A stretch of 64,000 bases of DNA, from positions 62,001 to 126,000 of the forward strand of contig JAHPYY010000173.1 in the NCBI GenBank assembly GCA_019058515.1. Direction: 5' to 3'. A model generated the notes under the pieces. That model was not told the origin of the DNA and did no database searches. It worked only from the letters and a program-made list of their open reading frames with translations. The stretch is from Promethearchaeota archaeon. Its GTDB lineage: Archaea > Asgardarchaeota > Lokiarchaeia > Sigynarchaeales > SOKP01. Within the stretch, counting starts at the first letter, position 1, and each line of letters starts with the position of its first letter. Of the stretch, positions 36,936-46,698 are shown piece after piece. A program made the translations under genes and the position numbers.

Positions 36936-39386
36936 ATGACGGTTGAGCAGATAAAAGAGGTATCTCTAAAGGAAGAAATGCAAAGTAGCTACATAGACTA
37001 TGCCATGTCGGTAGTGGTCGGTCGAGCGATACCAGATGTACGAGATGGATTAAAACCAGTACATAAGAGAATTATTTACTCCATGGCCACAAACAATTGG
37101 CTTTATAACAACTCTCATGTAAAGTGCGCTAAGATCGTGGGGGATGTTTTAGGAAACTATCATCCTCACGGAGATCTGGCGGTATATAATGCTCTTGTAC
37201 GTATGGGGCAAGATTTTTCACTACGTTATCCATTAATCGATCCTCAAGGTAACTTCGGTTCTATCGATGGGGACCCTCCTGCGGCGTATAGGTACACTGA
37301 AGGTCGCCTTTCCCAAATAGCAAACGAATTGATTGAAGATCTAGACAAAGAAACCGTTGTGTTTCTACCAAATTTCGACGGAACCACCTCCGAACCGGAG
37401 TATTTGCCCAGTAAATTGCCAAACATGCTCCTAAACGGTACTAAAGGGATCGCAGTTGGGATGGCAACCTCTATGGCACCTCATAACTTAATGGAAGTGT
37501 GTTTAGGCATCACATCAACGATAGACGATTCAGACATTTCAATTGAAGAATTAATGGAAATTATTAAGGGGCCCGACTTTCCTACAGGGGGAATCATAAC
37601 GGATAGTAACGGAATTTACGATGCATATTCCAGCGGTCAGGGAAATATCACTATTCGAGGAAAAGTAGACATTGAAGAAAAGAAAAACAAATTTAACGTT
37701 GTAATTTCGGAAATACCGTATCTAGTAAATAAGACGAGTCTGATAGAATCCATTGCGAAGTTAATTAAGGATGGAGTGTTGAAAGAAGTTAGGGATTTGC
37801 GGGACGAGTCCGACAGGAAGGGAATGAGAATTGTCCTTGAGTTAAAGAAAAGCGCTCAACCTGCGATAGTGAAGAATGTGTTATATAAAAGGACTAGATT
37901 ACAAACTAGCTTTAGCATTGTCAACTTAGTCCTCATCAACAACGGCAAACAACCTAAAATTCTCAATTTAAAGGAATTAATACAAGAATACATTAACCAC
38001 AGATTAGATGTAATATATAAGCGGACCGAATTTTCTCTTAAAAAAGCAAAAGAAAGATTACATAAAGTCGAAGGGTTACTTATTGCGCTAAACGACATCG
38101 ATAACATTATAACCCTTATAAAATCGGCGAGAGACCCAGATGATGCGAAGCAGAAGCTAAAGAAAAGTTACAAATTGAGCAACATTCAAGTTAAGGCCAT
38201 CTTAGACATGCCACTTTCACGTCTCACAAATTTAGAGCAGCAAAAACTAAACGATGAGAAGCAATCGCTAGAAGACACAATTTCCGATTTATCTGACATT
38301 TTAACGAACAAAAAAAGGCGATTAACTATAATTAAAGACGAATTATCAGAATTGAGCAAAAAGTACGGAGATGAGCGACGTACTCAGATATTAGAACCCG
38401 AAGAAGTTAAATCGATAAAAAAGAAGGATTTAATCAAAAAAGAACCGACCATTGTAGTGTTAACAAAGAATCAGTATATAAAGAGAATGTCTTTGACGGA
38501 ATATAAAGCGCAGAGACGAGGGGGGAGGGGAAAAAGAGGAATGACGGTTGGAGAGGAGGATTTCATTATCGACTTGTTCGTGTGCTCTACTCACGATACC
38601 ATTCTTTTTTTCACATCTCGTGGACGGGTTTACTCGATCAAATGTTTTGAAGTACCCTTGCAAACTCGAACCGCAAAAGGTAAGCCAATAGTTAACTTAA
38701 TATCGATTAAATCGGAGGAACAAATATCTCAAACTATCCCAATTCACAGTTTTAATACCAACGATAAGCTGATAATGGTCACTAAAAACGGAATCGCAAA
38801 GAAAATAGCCTTAAAGCATTTTGGAAAGATTCAAAAAACGGGAATTAGGGCCCAAAGAATCAAACAAGACGATGAATTAGTTAGCGTAAAAAAAATTTCT
38901 AATGAATTGCAAGATATATTTATCGCTACTAAATTAGGATACGCCATAAGGTTCGACGAGTCTGAGCTACGGGATCTTGGGCGTAACTCTATGGGAGTAA
39001 AGGGTGTTAATTTACGGGAAGAAGACGAAGTTATAGACGGATTACTTGTAACGGACGACGATTTTCTCATTACTCTAACGGAAAATGGATACGGTCAAAG
39101 AACCAAAATCGAGGAGTACAGAAAAACAGGGAGAGCTGCGAAAGGGGTAATTAACATATCACTTAAAGAAGAGGAAAACGATCATGTGATCGCTGCTAAA
39201 ATCGCCGAGGACGAAGACCTGCTCATTGGAACCGAACAAGGACAAGTAATTAGATTACCCGTCGACTCGATCAGAATTACCCATCGCAAAGCCAAAGGGG
39301 TTAGCGTGATAAATCTTTACGAGGGAGATTCGGTTAGCGCCACCGGGAAATGTACGAAAGAAATTGAAAACGAAAAATTATCTTAA
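36936..39386 (+). CDS. gyrA: DNA gyrase subunit A
   Basis: An 816-residue breakage-reunion subunit. The catalytic tyrosine is in PAAYRYTEGRLS, preceded by the winged-helix region (GDVLGNYHPHGDLAVYNALVRMGQDFSLRYPL). The coiled-coil arm spans about residues 365-490. The GyrA box QRRGGRGKRG is present, which distinguishes gyrase from topoisomerase IV and is needed for DNA wrapping, followed by six-bladed beta-pinwheel repeats to the C-terminus. It is cotranscribed with gyrB. Confidence 0.95.
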   Translation: MTVEQIKEVSLKEEMQSSYIDYAMSVVVGRAIPDVRDGLKPVHKRIIYSMATNNWLYNNSHVKCAKIVGDVLGNYHPHGDLAVYNALVRMGQDFSLRYPLIDPQGNFGSIDGDPPAAYRYTEGRLSQIANELIEDLDKETVVFLPNFDGTTSEPEYLPSKLPNMLLNGTKGIAVGMATSMAPHNLMEVCLGITSTIDDSDISIEELMEIIKGPDFPTGGIITDSNGIYDAYSSGQGNITIRGKVDIEEKKNKFNVVISEIPYLVNKTSLIESIAKLIKDGVLKEVRDLRDESDRKGMRIVLELKKSAQPAIVKNVLYKRTRLQTSFSIVNLVLINNGKQPKILNLKELIQEYINHRLDVIYKRTEFSLKKAKERLHKVEGLLIALNDIDNIITLIKSARDPDDAKQKLKKSYKLSNIQVKAILDMPLSRLTNLEQQKLNDEKQSLEDTISDLSDILTNKKRRLTIIKDELSELSKKYGDERRTQILEPEEVKSIKKKDLIKKEPTIVVLTKNQYIKRMSLTEYKAQRRGGRGKRGMTVGEEDFIIDLFVCSTHDTILFFTSRGRVYSIKCFEVPLQTRTAKGKPIVNLISIKSEEQISQTIPIHSFNTNDKLIMVTKNGIAKKIALKHFGKIQKTGIRAQRIKQDDELVSVKKISNELQDIFIATKLGYAIRFDESELRDLGRNSMGVKGVNLREEDEVIDGLLVTDDDFLITLTENGYGQRTKIEEYRKTGRAAKGVINISLKEEENDHVIAAKIAEDEDLLIGTEQGQVIRLPVDSIRITHRKAKGVSVINLYEGDSVSATGKCTKEIENEKLS

Positions 39387-39497
39387 ACTCTGGCTAAATT
39401 CCTCACCTTTATTAATTACTTAAACTTACTATCTTATGGAAGATTAATCCAAATCTAAAACTCAAAGAGAAGATAAAGTAAAATCTTCACATTCAAT

Positions 39498-40007
39498 ATG
39501 AAAATATCAGAATGCATCTTAAAGGCTATGATTGGTTTATTTTTCGTACTACTATACCCAATATCTCACATACTATACTATTTAGATTATCAAATATTGG
39601 CAAAACTCCCTCTAACTGGAATTTGGATAGTTGAAGTACAACGTATCTCTATTTTTATATATATGTTCTTTGTCATCTCTGGTTGGATATGTGGTATTGG
39701 ACTTATCGTTTTAATACGGCCATTTATATTTATTATAGGAACGGAAAACAACGAGAGTAAAAACCCAATTTTCGTCTCTCTTTCCACAGGAATAATTTTA
39801 GCAGTTTGGGATTTGTTTATAGCAATTCTTCCCATTTGGTACTATTTTCCGCAACTGGAGGATTTGTTTGGGTGGTATATTAATTCGGGAATTGACGCTT
39901 GCATTTCTATTGTTGAAATTGTAATTTTAACGTTTTCTATGTTATATCTTAGAAAAGTTAGAATTAGAGTAATGTATGAAGAACGCGGAAACGAATTACC
40001 GCACTGA
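39498..40007 (+). CDS. Four-helix membrane protein, function unknown
   Basis: A 169-residue hydrophobic protein with about four transmembrane helices (AMIGLFFVLLYPISHILYYL, FIYMFFVISGWICGIGLIVL, ILAVWDLFIAILPIWYYF, and a last one near 135-155) and a short charged tail (RKVRIRVMYEERGNELPH). No family is recognised. The gene stands alone between gyrA and a phosphodiesterase gene. Confidence 0.65.
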   Translation: MKISECILKAMIGLFFVLLYPISHILYYLDYQILAKLPLTGIWIVEVQRISIFIYMFFVISGWICGIGLIVLIRPFIFIIGTENNESKNPIFVSLSTGIILAVWDLFIAILPIWYYFPQLEDLFGWYINSGIDACISIVEIVILTFSMLYLRKVRIRVMYEERGNELPH

Positions 40008-40109
40008 TAATTCTAGGAGAAGAAGAAAAAGAATTAGTTTAATTTAAATTATTAATTCCAAAAGGTAGTACTTTCTTATTAATTCATTAAAATTAATGGA
40101 AATGTAAAA

Positions 40110-40631
40110 ATGAGCAAAGAATCAATATTAATTGGATTGATAAGCGATACTCACATCCCTTCAAGAGGTCCAACCATTCCAAAACACATCATCGAAGACT
40201 TCAAGAAAAGCAAAATCGATCTATTAATCCATTTAGGGGATTTTGATAACGCAGAAACGTATTTCTTACTTCAGGACGCGTTTGGAAAAGAAAATGTAAT
40301 TGGGATTAGGGGAAACATGGACAGACCTAAATTGCAAAAATTATTGCCAGAAACTTCTGAGCTTGAGTTATTAGGGCATAAGATCTTTATGACACACGGC
40401 ACGGGGGGTCCTAACATTATTATTAAACGATTAAACCGTTCGCACAACTTAGAACCTTACGATGTAGTGCTTTTTGGCCATGTCCATCGTCCATACGCCG
40501 AAAAATGGAGGGACGGTAAATTTTATATATGCCCTGGGACTCCAACAGATAAGAGATTTACGGATGTCAACTCTTATGGGTATTTAAGAGTCACAAAGGA
40601 CTTGTTAGAACCAAAGATAGTGTATCTATAA
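40110..40631 (+). CDS. YfcE/MJ0936-type metallophosphodiesterase
   Basis: A 173-residue calcineurin-like phosphoesterase. The metal-binding motifs run in order: GLISDTHIPSR, HLGDFDNAETY, IRGNMDRP, MTHGTGG, and LFGHVHRPYAEK. The length matches the YfcE/MJ0936 group, small dimetal phosphodiesterases with broad activity on nucleotide-like substrates. The native substrate is unknown. Confidence 0.88.
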   Translation: MSKESILIGLISDTHIPSRGPTIPKHIIEDFKKSKIDLLIHLGDFDNAETYFLLQDAFGKENVIGIRGNMDRPKLQKLLPETSELELLGHKIFMTHGTGGPNIIIKRLNRSHNLEPYDVVLFGHVHRPYAEKWRDGKFYICPGTPTDKRFTDVNSYGYLRVTKDLLEPKIVYL

Positions 40632-40758
40632 TTTACGATTTTAAGGTAATTTACGTAATTTCTTCTATTATGGTACACTATCATACACTATTTTGTTAAT
40701 CCGAACATTTAATTACGCGTAATTTATTACTCATTAAAACATTACGATTGATTCCAGA

Positions 40759-41148
40759 ATGAATAACAACGATGAGTATCACTATCGATACGATATTTTA
40801 ATCGTTGAAGATTCTTCGATGATATGCAACCTTCTGATGGAAGTGTTTGAAAAAAAGGGATTCACATGTTTGGCGGTGGAATCGTCGCTAGATGCTTTAA
40901 AAGAGTTGGAAAAGAACACCCCTAAACTCATTTTATTGGATGTGCATCTGCCAGATGCTAATGGATACGAATTTTGCCAAAAGATCCGAAATACATTGGA
41001 AATTCGAGACATACCCGTTTTTTATTTAACTGGAAGTCCAAAAAGCGAAGTATTGGAAAAAGTTCAAGCAACCTCTGCTAATGGTTTCATATCTAAACCC
41101 TTCGCTTTATCAGATTTAGATGTAGTAGAACAATATATTAAAACTTAG
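40759..41148 (+). CDS. Single-domain response regulator (CheY-like)
   Basis: A 129-residue receiver domain. The acidic pocket is Glu17-Asp18, the phosphoacceptor is Asp61 in LLDVHLPD, the threonine switch is Thr91 and the lysine is Lys113 in ISKPF. There is no output domain, so it probably signals by protein contact as CheY does. It has no adjacent kinase gene; the CheA-like scaffold at 54.3 kb is the only other chemotaxis-type component in the window. Confidence 0.88.
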   Translation: MNNNDEYHYRYDILIVEDSSMICNLLMEVFEKKGFTCLAVESSLDALKELEKNTPKLILLDVHLPDANGYEFCQKIRNTLEIRDIPVFYLTGSPKSEVLEKVQATSANGFISKPFALSDLDVVEQYIKT

Positions 41149-41211
41149 GAAACTCAACCTAAACCTATAATTTTTTAAAAAGAGAAATAGAAATAAAATA
41201 ATTTAGTTCTT

Positions 41212-41854
41212 TTACACTCCGTCTATAGATTGTCCAGAAAGTTTCTTGTAGTGATTGAGAACTGCTTGGCGCGCAGCGTACACAAAAGCTCGCTTGACGT
41301 TAACTCCTGTAATGGCGATCGTTTCGTAAATTAATACGTGGGTGAGTTTCGCAGTATCTAGAACTTGCCGAATCTTAACAATCTCCACGACCTCTTCTAA
41401 GTCGCGTTTATTTGCAAGAAGTACGCTAGGAACTTCTGGAGGGTCCGCAAATGAGGGAGGGATCAATTTATCTCCGTAAAATTTCAATAATTCTTTCAAG
41501 GACCAGATGTTTTCTTCCCATTGGTCAATTAGCGAATCCCACGTAAAGATAACTGCGTCTGTTCCTTTCAGAACCGTCTGTCGTTGAAACTTGTGCCGCC
41601 TTTAGCTATAGCTTGGAATTCAAGCAATTTTGTCCGGCAACAGTATAAACCTGGAAGACCACGTTAGAAACGCGGGCAACGACACGGTCAAAGAACAAAG
41701 TTCGTCCGGTTGGGTCTTGTATTTGTTGCATATCGCCACTAGCTAATCCTTCTTTGTTATAGACCCACTCAAGAGCGGTTGTTTTTCCGCCTAAACTCGG
41801 TCCATAGAAACAAATCTTGAAAACTAGTGTACCGTCTCCTCTCCTAGATGGCAT
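41212..41854 (-). pseudogene. MglA-like small GTPase interrupted by a 28-bp insertion
   Basis: N-terminal frame from the ATG at 41854: KICFYGPSLGGKTTALEWVY (P-loop), DPTGRTLFFDRVV (switch I) and VVFQVYTVAGQ (switch II start). The frame then ends in TAG. The rest continues in another frame: RRHKFQRQTVLKGTDAVIFTWD, then LLANKRDLEEV (NKxD, guanine specificity) to a normal C-terminus. Removing the 28 bases at 41602-41629 joins the halves with no loss. MglA-type GTPases control polarity in bacteria and are numerous in Asgard archaea. All G motifs are intact, so the break is recent, spliced out or an artefact. Confidence 0.8.
41602..41629 (-). other. 28-bp hairpin insertion within the MglA-like gene
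   Basis: The inserted bases contain GCTTG-GAATT-CAAGC (41611-41625), a five-base-pair hairpin spanning a GAATTC site. The flanking coding bases TGCCG and CGGCA can also pair. The length is not a multiple of three. I could not form a convincing bulge-helix-bulge motif. Confidence 0.6.
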
Positions 41855-41996
41855 ATTAATAACCTTAGTTTTATTTTAAAATTTGTTTTATCAGTAAAAA
41901 ATCTATTTAATTATTCTATAAAAATGTTGTAATTTAAAAATTTGTAGATCCATATTCGGAAGAATATTTATATTCCTAAATGGTGTTACATTAGTT

Positions 41997-42302
41997 ATGG
42001 AATTTACTACGCAAAACTTAAAGACTATTGTGTGTCCGAACTGTTCGTATAAGATGGTAGAACCGTTTAAATCACATTGTCCAAACTGTGATATGGATGT
42101 ATCTGAACTTATCAAAGAGACTAAAGCCAAAAAAATGCTCAAAAAGCGAGCAGAAAAACTGGGGGAGGTAGGCATAAAGATCAAGGACAACTTGAAAGAC
42201 AATGTGGAAAGATTAAAAGGAAACATTGGAAAATTTAAAGAGAAAGCCACTAGTTTTGTAAGCAAGACGCTCCAGAAAGACCAAAATTCTGATGCGGAAT
42301 AA
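41997..42302 (+). CDS. Zinc-ribbon protein with helical tail
   Basis: A 101-residue protein: a CPNC...CPNC zinc ribbon (CPNCSYKMVEPFKSHCPNCDMD), then a long charged amphipathic helix region (KKMLKKRAEKLGEVGIKIKDNLKDNVERLKGNI) and a short tail. This is a common architecture in Asgard genomes, but the function is unknown. It is divergent from the interrupted GTPase gene. Confidence 0.68.
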   Translation: MEFTTQNLKTIVCPNCSYKMVEPFKSHCPNCDMDVSELIKETKAKKMLKKRAEKLGEVGIKIKDNLKDNVERLKGNIGKFKEKATSFVSKTLQKDQNSDAE

Positions 42303-42820
42303 GAAAAAAGTTGATTTTTTAACTGGTTAAATCTTTTTGTGAGAATAGTTTCTGCAGGTTTATGTAATTATTATCAAAGCATACAAATTAATTTCCGTAA
42401 CTAGCTTTTTATATAACAAAATCGGATCATAAATTGAAATCATATTATATTGTGAATATTAAGGCTTTACCTGTATTTTTACTCAGAGATACATACAATT
42501 AGATTTTGAGTGGCAGAAACAAAATTAATCATTTTTTTTTATTTACTTAAATTTTTTTAAGACTAACATCATGTTAGTTTCCAGAATTATGAGCTTAATT
42601 AGCAAAATATTACAAAAAAATCTCTATTTTTAATCGGAACAGTATGTATTTTCTATAGGGTCTTACGTTCGCGTTACCTTTAGGATTGCCTAAGTATAGT
42701 CAGTTCGAATTCAAAATCATTAATAAGATACAATAGTGTCTAACATAGATTTTAAATATTCACGAACTATAATAGTGTTAAATTTAATTTCTCAAACAAT
42801 TTCAATTTAGTGCGAATTAT
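42303..42820. other. Intergenic region, 518 bases
   Basis: No credible gene. It begins with a T-rich terminator-like stretch after the zinc-ribbon gene, contains TTAGGATTGCCTAA at 42680-42693, and ends with AT-rich promoter sequence before the surface protein gene. No tRNA or CRISPR structure is visible. Confidence 0.5.
42680..42693. promoter_or_regulatory. TTAGG-ATTG-CCTAA palindrome, DtxR-box-like
   Basis: Identical 14-mer to the site at 14749-14762, here 127 bases before the surface protein gene. A shared intergenic palindrome suggests a common regulator. Confidence 0.4.
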
Positions 42821-44455
42821 ATGAGGATAAAAAACAAATTTGCTATTGTAAGTATGACTCTAATCTTAGGCTCATCGTTCTTTATTATACTCCCTTCCGC
42901 TCGAGCGGCATCATTAGAAGAAACCATAGGTCATAACTTTCAAGAGGATTACTGGTCAATCTTGTATGATTTTGCGGGTCAATACCTCGAAAAAGATTAC
43001 AATCCAGGTGAACATAGCGATGAGTTAACAAATGGATTGATTGACAATAACACGCAAACTGATTCAAAGTTTTTCTTGGCTTACAATAAAGTTCAAAATG
43101 TACAAACGCTATATATTGCCATGCAGAATCTTACTTGGGAAGCTGAAAATTCTTCGATCATGGCATATGGTTGCGCACCATATCAGATCTTGCTTCAGCA
43201 CTTCAGACCACCAGGTCAATTAAATTATCATGTGTTTATTATTAACACCTTTTTGGGATTATTGGCCTATAGAGAACGAAATATGGATTTCAAAAATGAT
43301 GTACCTGACGAGGAAGACGAATTGTATTTAGGGTGGAGTTATTACTCCGAATTTCACAAAGCATTAGTAAATCTGATACTCCTACTAAACGGAGTACCAG
43401 AGCACATGCTTTTTGACGACAGTGAGCGTACTACAGCAGAACCAATCCCTCTAGAAGAAACCGAGGAGAACCAGTTCAAATATGGAATGTCATACAAGAA
43501 TGTGTTCATATTGTGGCAGAAAATAAATATTACAGAAGGATTGGACGATTCTGTTACGGGCGTAGATGTAATTAATAAGTGTTCAGCTTTTGCGTTATTA
43601 TCAGAAATAAACTTCACATATGTAGTAAAATATCAAGATTCTGATATAGAAGGATTAGGTGAAGTTACTACTACAACTGAATATGATATAGGAGAAATGG
43701 AAGGTTTATGGGTGGTAGGAGATAGTGAATCGGTTGTTGATCATTTTGCTGGGGAATATGTTCCGTTAACCAAACCTAAAAATGTAGACACTACTTTAGG
43801 ATATTATACTGGTAATGCACTGCACGATCGAATTGATGGAGATGAAAATGTTCCCGGATTTAGTCTATCTGTTGTGAACCATGCTAATATATTAGTTTAT
43901 AATACAAGCGCAACCGAAGAAGGTTTTCAAGGTGCTGAATTCATCGATCAAAGTGGAAATACCCTTGGTGCCTCTGTTAAAAACATTACTCAAGCGAAGT
44001 ACGATTTTTTTGAAGAACCTGCTTATAAAATAGATTTTGCTTCCAAACCGGATTATCTATTAAACGATGCAGACGAGTATCCCTCTCCCGTGAGAGTTTT
44101 AAAGAACGATTCTATGGAAGTAGATTTAGGATTCACGCATTCGTTTTCAATGAGAAGTTTGCTTTCCTTGGCAATAGCCCAAATGACAGGAAGTTTTTGG
44201 GCCGGTTTAACTGCGTTGTTCTCTAGTAGATTAGATGATGCTCAATTTTTCTACCTAACCTGTTTCCCAACATGGTCCGGTTACTCGATTAAACAAGATC
44301 CAACCTTTTCGGTTTATGTAACTCCTCCAGAAGATGATAATAATGGCCGTCGAATCCCTGGATTTGAGCCATTGTTGATCTCTCTAATTGGATTATGCGT
44401 TGTCTCTACTGTGGTTATAACACTAATATCCAAACGGAGAATCAAGTTTATTTAA
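42821..44455 (+). CDS. Secreted or surface protein with C-terminal anchor
   Basis: A 544-residue protein with a signal peptide (basic MRIKNK, hydrophobic core, cleavage likely after ARAA near residue 30), a large extracellular domain without cysteine clusters, and a C-terminal IPGFEPLLISLIGL helix followed by a basic tail (SKRRIKFI). The same IPG[FY]-helix-basic layout ends the sugar-binding protein at 1366-2823. The extracellular domain is not recognised. A surface or cell-envelope role is likely. Confidence 0.75.
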   Translation: MRIKNKFAIVSMTLILGSSFFIILPSARAASLEETIGHNFQEDYWSILYDFAGQYLEKDYNPGEHSDELTNGLIDNNTQTDSKFFLAYNKVQNVQTLYIAMQNLTWEAENSSIMAYGCAPYQILLQHFRPPGQLNYHVFIINTFLGLLAYRERNMDFKNDVPDEEDELYLGWSYYSEFHKALVNLILLLNGVPEHMLFDDSERTTAEPIPLEETEENQFKYGMSYKNVFILWQKINITEGLDDSVTGVDVINKCSAFALLSEINFTYVVKYQDSDIEGLGEVTTTTEYDIGEMEGLWVVGDSESVVDHFAGEYVPLTKPKNVDTTLGYYTGNALHDRIDGDENVPGFSLSVVNHANILVYNTSATEEGFQGAEFIDQSGNTLGASVKNITQAKYDFFEEPAYKIDFASKPDYLLNDADEYPSPVRVLKNDSMEVDLGFTHSFSMRSLLSLAIAQMTGSFWAGLTALFSSRLDDAQFFYLTCFPTWSGYSIKQDPTFSVYVTPPEDDNNGRRIPGFEPLLISLIGLCVVSTVVITLISKRRIKFI

Positions 44456-44485
44456 ACCCTTAACTTATTCATTTTTTATTTTTTC

Positions 44486-46696
44486 TTATTCTTCGCTCAT
44501 GTTAAACACAGTTCTTTTCACCACATCATCAATTTTTAAGAGTTTGTGATGTAACAGCGTTCTGATCTTCTTAGAAGTGATCTTCGGATTTTTAAGACAC
44601 CAATCTTGCACTAAAGCTTCGCATTTTTTTGCTTTTTTGGCTAATTTTAGGTGATCTTCGTTTTTTGCGTCGAATAATGGAATTGGAAAAATAAAGGGTC
44701 TTTTATGAATATGACGAGAACTTTTCACTAGTTTAATATTTCTCGTAAGAATTGGGCTATTAAGTACCGAGCATAAGTAATACGCTTCTTTTACATCTGG
44801 AGTCGAATAATAATAGTTTTCAGAGTCAATAATTATTGAATTACTCTCGTTTTCAATAACCGAAGATTTTAAGTTTGAACCACTTGCGTTGTACACTACC
44901 AAGTAGGTTGAGTTTTTTGATTGTTTGGTTAATTTGCTCCAATAATTTAAGTTGCTTATTAAGGTATCGAGGGAGCTTGTGATTTTTTTGTGCTTTTTAT
45001 AGTACTCATTGGTTTTATTATAAAAATTATAAGCAAGGGGTGAGTTTTTTAAGTGAGCGAGATCAAATTCAAAATCTTCTTTTTGAACGGGTAAAAATAC
45101 ATCTCTTTTAGTTTTTAAATGAAAGGGAATTAAATCTTGGTTCAAAAATGTCTTAAATGCGTAAATTTTCTCAATTTCTTCTTTGTCAAACTTATAATAC
45201 CATTTTTTTTTTGCACGCTTTAAAACATCGCTATCTGAACGAATTACAAGATGGGTATTTTTTTCCTCAAGAATATTGAAAAATACCAAGCTTCTTGGAA
45301 CTAAAGTTGCACCTTGAAAAAATTTTGATCTATATTTACTTTTTAACAATTTTTGGATGGATATTAACTCGTTTATCGGAAGAATGGATTTGGCTCCATC
45401 TTCCAAAATTTCTATACTAGAATAAAGTATTTTTTTTACACATACTAGATTTTTGTCAAAGATTTTCGCTTGTATAGGATATTTTTTTGAGATCGGTTTA
45501 TTATGTTTCTTTCCTACATATTGAGCTCTTAAACAGATGTGTTGTATCGGAAATATGCAGTAATCTTTAAAATCCCAGATTTCAATATTATCAAAAAAGG
45601 TAAATGCCCTAAATTTTAAGCAATGATCTCCTGTAATTACGCCTTTGGTTAGTATGAAAAAAATGGTTCCCTTAATCTTTAAAAATTTTATCGTAGTAGC
45701 GTAAAAGAAAACTGAAGCTAATTCAATATGTGTTATGAATTGGCTTTTTGGCTTTATAGAAAGAGTTTTGCTTAAATTAAGGATTTTTGTTTGATAATCC
45801 TTTTTTACTAAATCTTTATATGTAAGCCAAGGAGGATTGCCGATAAGTAGATCGAACGATCCAGATAGATCAGCGAGATTAATACTAAGAGATTCCTCAT
45901 ATTCTTCTGGAAAAAGAGAATCTAGCATGTAAATATTTATAAAATCTTGCAGGTGATTTTCTGTGCCAAAGTGTTCTAATATATTCAAGAGGATATTAAT
46001 CTTTGCGACTATAATTGCAACTGGATTTATTTCGAAGCCATAAATATTACTTATTGCTTTAAATTGATCTTTTCTCTTTCTGTTAGAATTAACGATGTGC
46101 TTGTAAATTTGTAGAATAAATGTTCCTGAGCCACAACTTGGATCTAATACTTTTTTTCCGAATGTATACGAGTTTTCAATCATATTGTCTGCTAATTGTG
46201 TTGGCGTATAAAATTCACCAATTTTATGTCGAGTTATTACGAAGAAGATCTGTTGATAAAGCTCGCTAAACAAGTCTTGAAATTCAAATTTACAATTGTT
46301 AAAAAACTCGAAAATATCTGAGAAAATTTCCTTAGAAAGGACTACCCAATTAAAAAAACTTGAGTATTCGCTAATTGAAAATGAAACTAAATCAGATTCT
46401 TTATACTTTTTATATATTTCCTCAAGATTATTCGCTTCACTGGAATAGTATTTAATGATAAGAAACGATTTTAAAATTTCTACGAGATACGTATGTTTTA
46501 GAAATAGAGATGGTCGAACTTCTTTACCGTATATAGATTTAAAAAAGTCTTTCCATTTTTGATATTTCTCAAAGTATATCGCGTTATCGGTTTCGCATAA
46601 GCCTTCCAAGAATGCTATGATTTTCTTAAATGAATTTGATGTTGTACCAAAGGAATTGAGTATATCTTCCGATGTAATCGCAATTTCAGTTTCCAT
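44486..46696 (-). CDS. N6-adenine DNA methyltransferase, type I/IIG-like
   Basis: A 736-residue gamma-class adenine DNA methylase. SAM motif I is DPSCGSGTF (185-193), motif X region KIGEFYTPTQLADNM (158-172), and catalytic motif IV NPPW (287-290). The C-terminal region (about 430-736) resembles a target-recognition domain (TPDVKEAYYLCSVLNSP, SSRHIHKRPFIFPIP). No nuclease domain is seen at the N-terminus, and no restriction endonuclease gene is adjacent, so it could be an orphan or the modification part of an unusual defence set. It starts two bases after the stop of the glycosidase-like gene, so the two are translationally linked. Confidence 0.85.
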   Translation of the reverse strand: METEIAITSEDILNSFGTTSNSFKKIIAFLEGLCETDNAIYFEKYQKWKDFFKSIYGKEVRPSLFLKHTYLVEILKSFLIIKYYSSEANNLEEIYKKYKESDLVSFSISEYSSFFNWVVLSKEIFSDIFEFFNNCKFEFQDLFSELYQQIFFVITRHKIGEFYTPTQLADNMIENSYTFGKKVLDPSCGSGTFILQIYKHIVNSNRKRKDQFKAISNIYGFEINPVAIIVAKINILLNILEHFGTENHLQDFINIYMLDSLFPEEYEESLSINLADLSGSFDLLIGNPPWLTYKDLVKKDYQTKILNLSKTLSIKPKSQFITHIELASVFFYATTIKFLKIKGTIFFILTKGVITGDHCLKFRAFTFFDNIEIWDFKDYCIFPIQHICLRAQYVGKKHNKPISKKYPIQAKIFDKNLVCVKKILYSSIEILEDGAKSILPINELISIQKLLKSKYRSKFFQGATLVPRSLVFFNILEEKNTHLVIRSDSDVLKRAKKKWYYKFDKEEIEKIYAFKTFLNQDLIPFHLKTKRDVFLPVQKEDFEFDLAHLKNSPLAYNFYNKTNEYYKKHKKITSSLDTLISNLNYWSKLTKQSKNSTYLVVYNASGSNLKSSVIENESNSIIIDSENYYYSTPDVKEAYYLCSVLNSPILTRNIKLVKSSRHIHKRPFIFPIPLFDAKNEDHLKLAKKAKKCEALVQDWCLKNPKITSKKIRTLLHHKLLKIDDVVKRTVFNMSEE

Positions 46697-46698
46697 GA

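Noticed and set aside
41602..41629. Archaeal bulge-helix-bulge intron in the MglA-like gene
   Set aside because: The flanks TGCCG/CGGCA pair, but I could not form the required four-pair central helix with two three-base bulges; kept only as an unexplained insertion.
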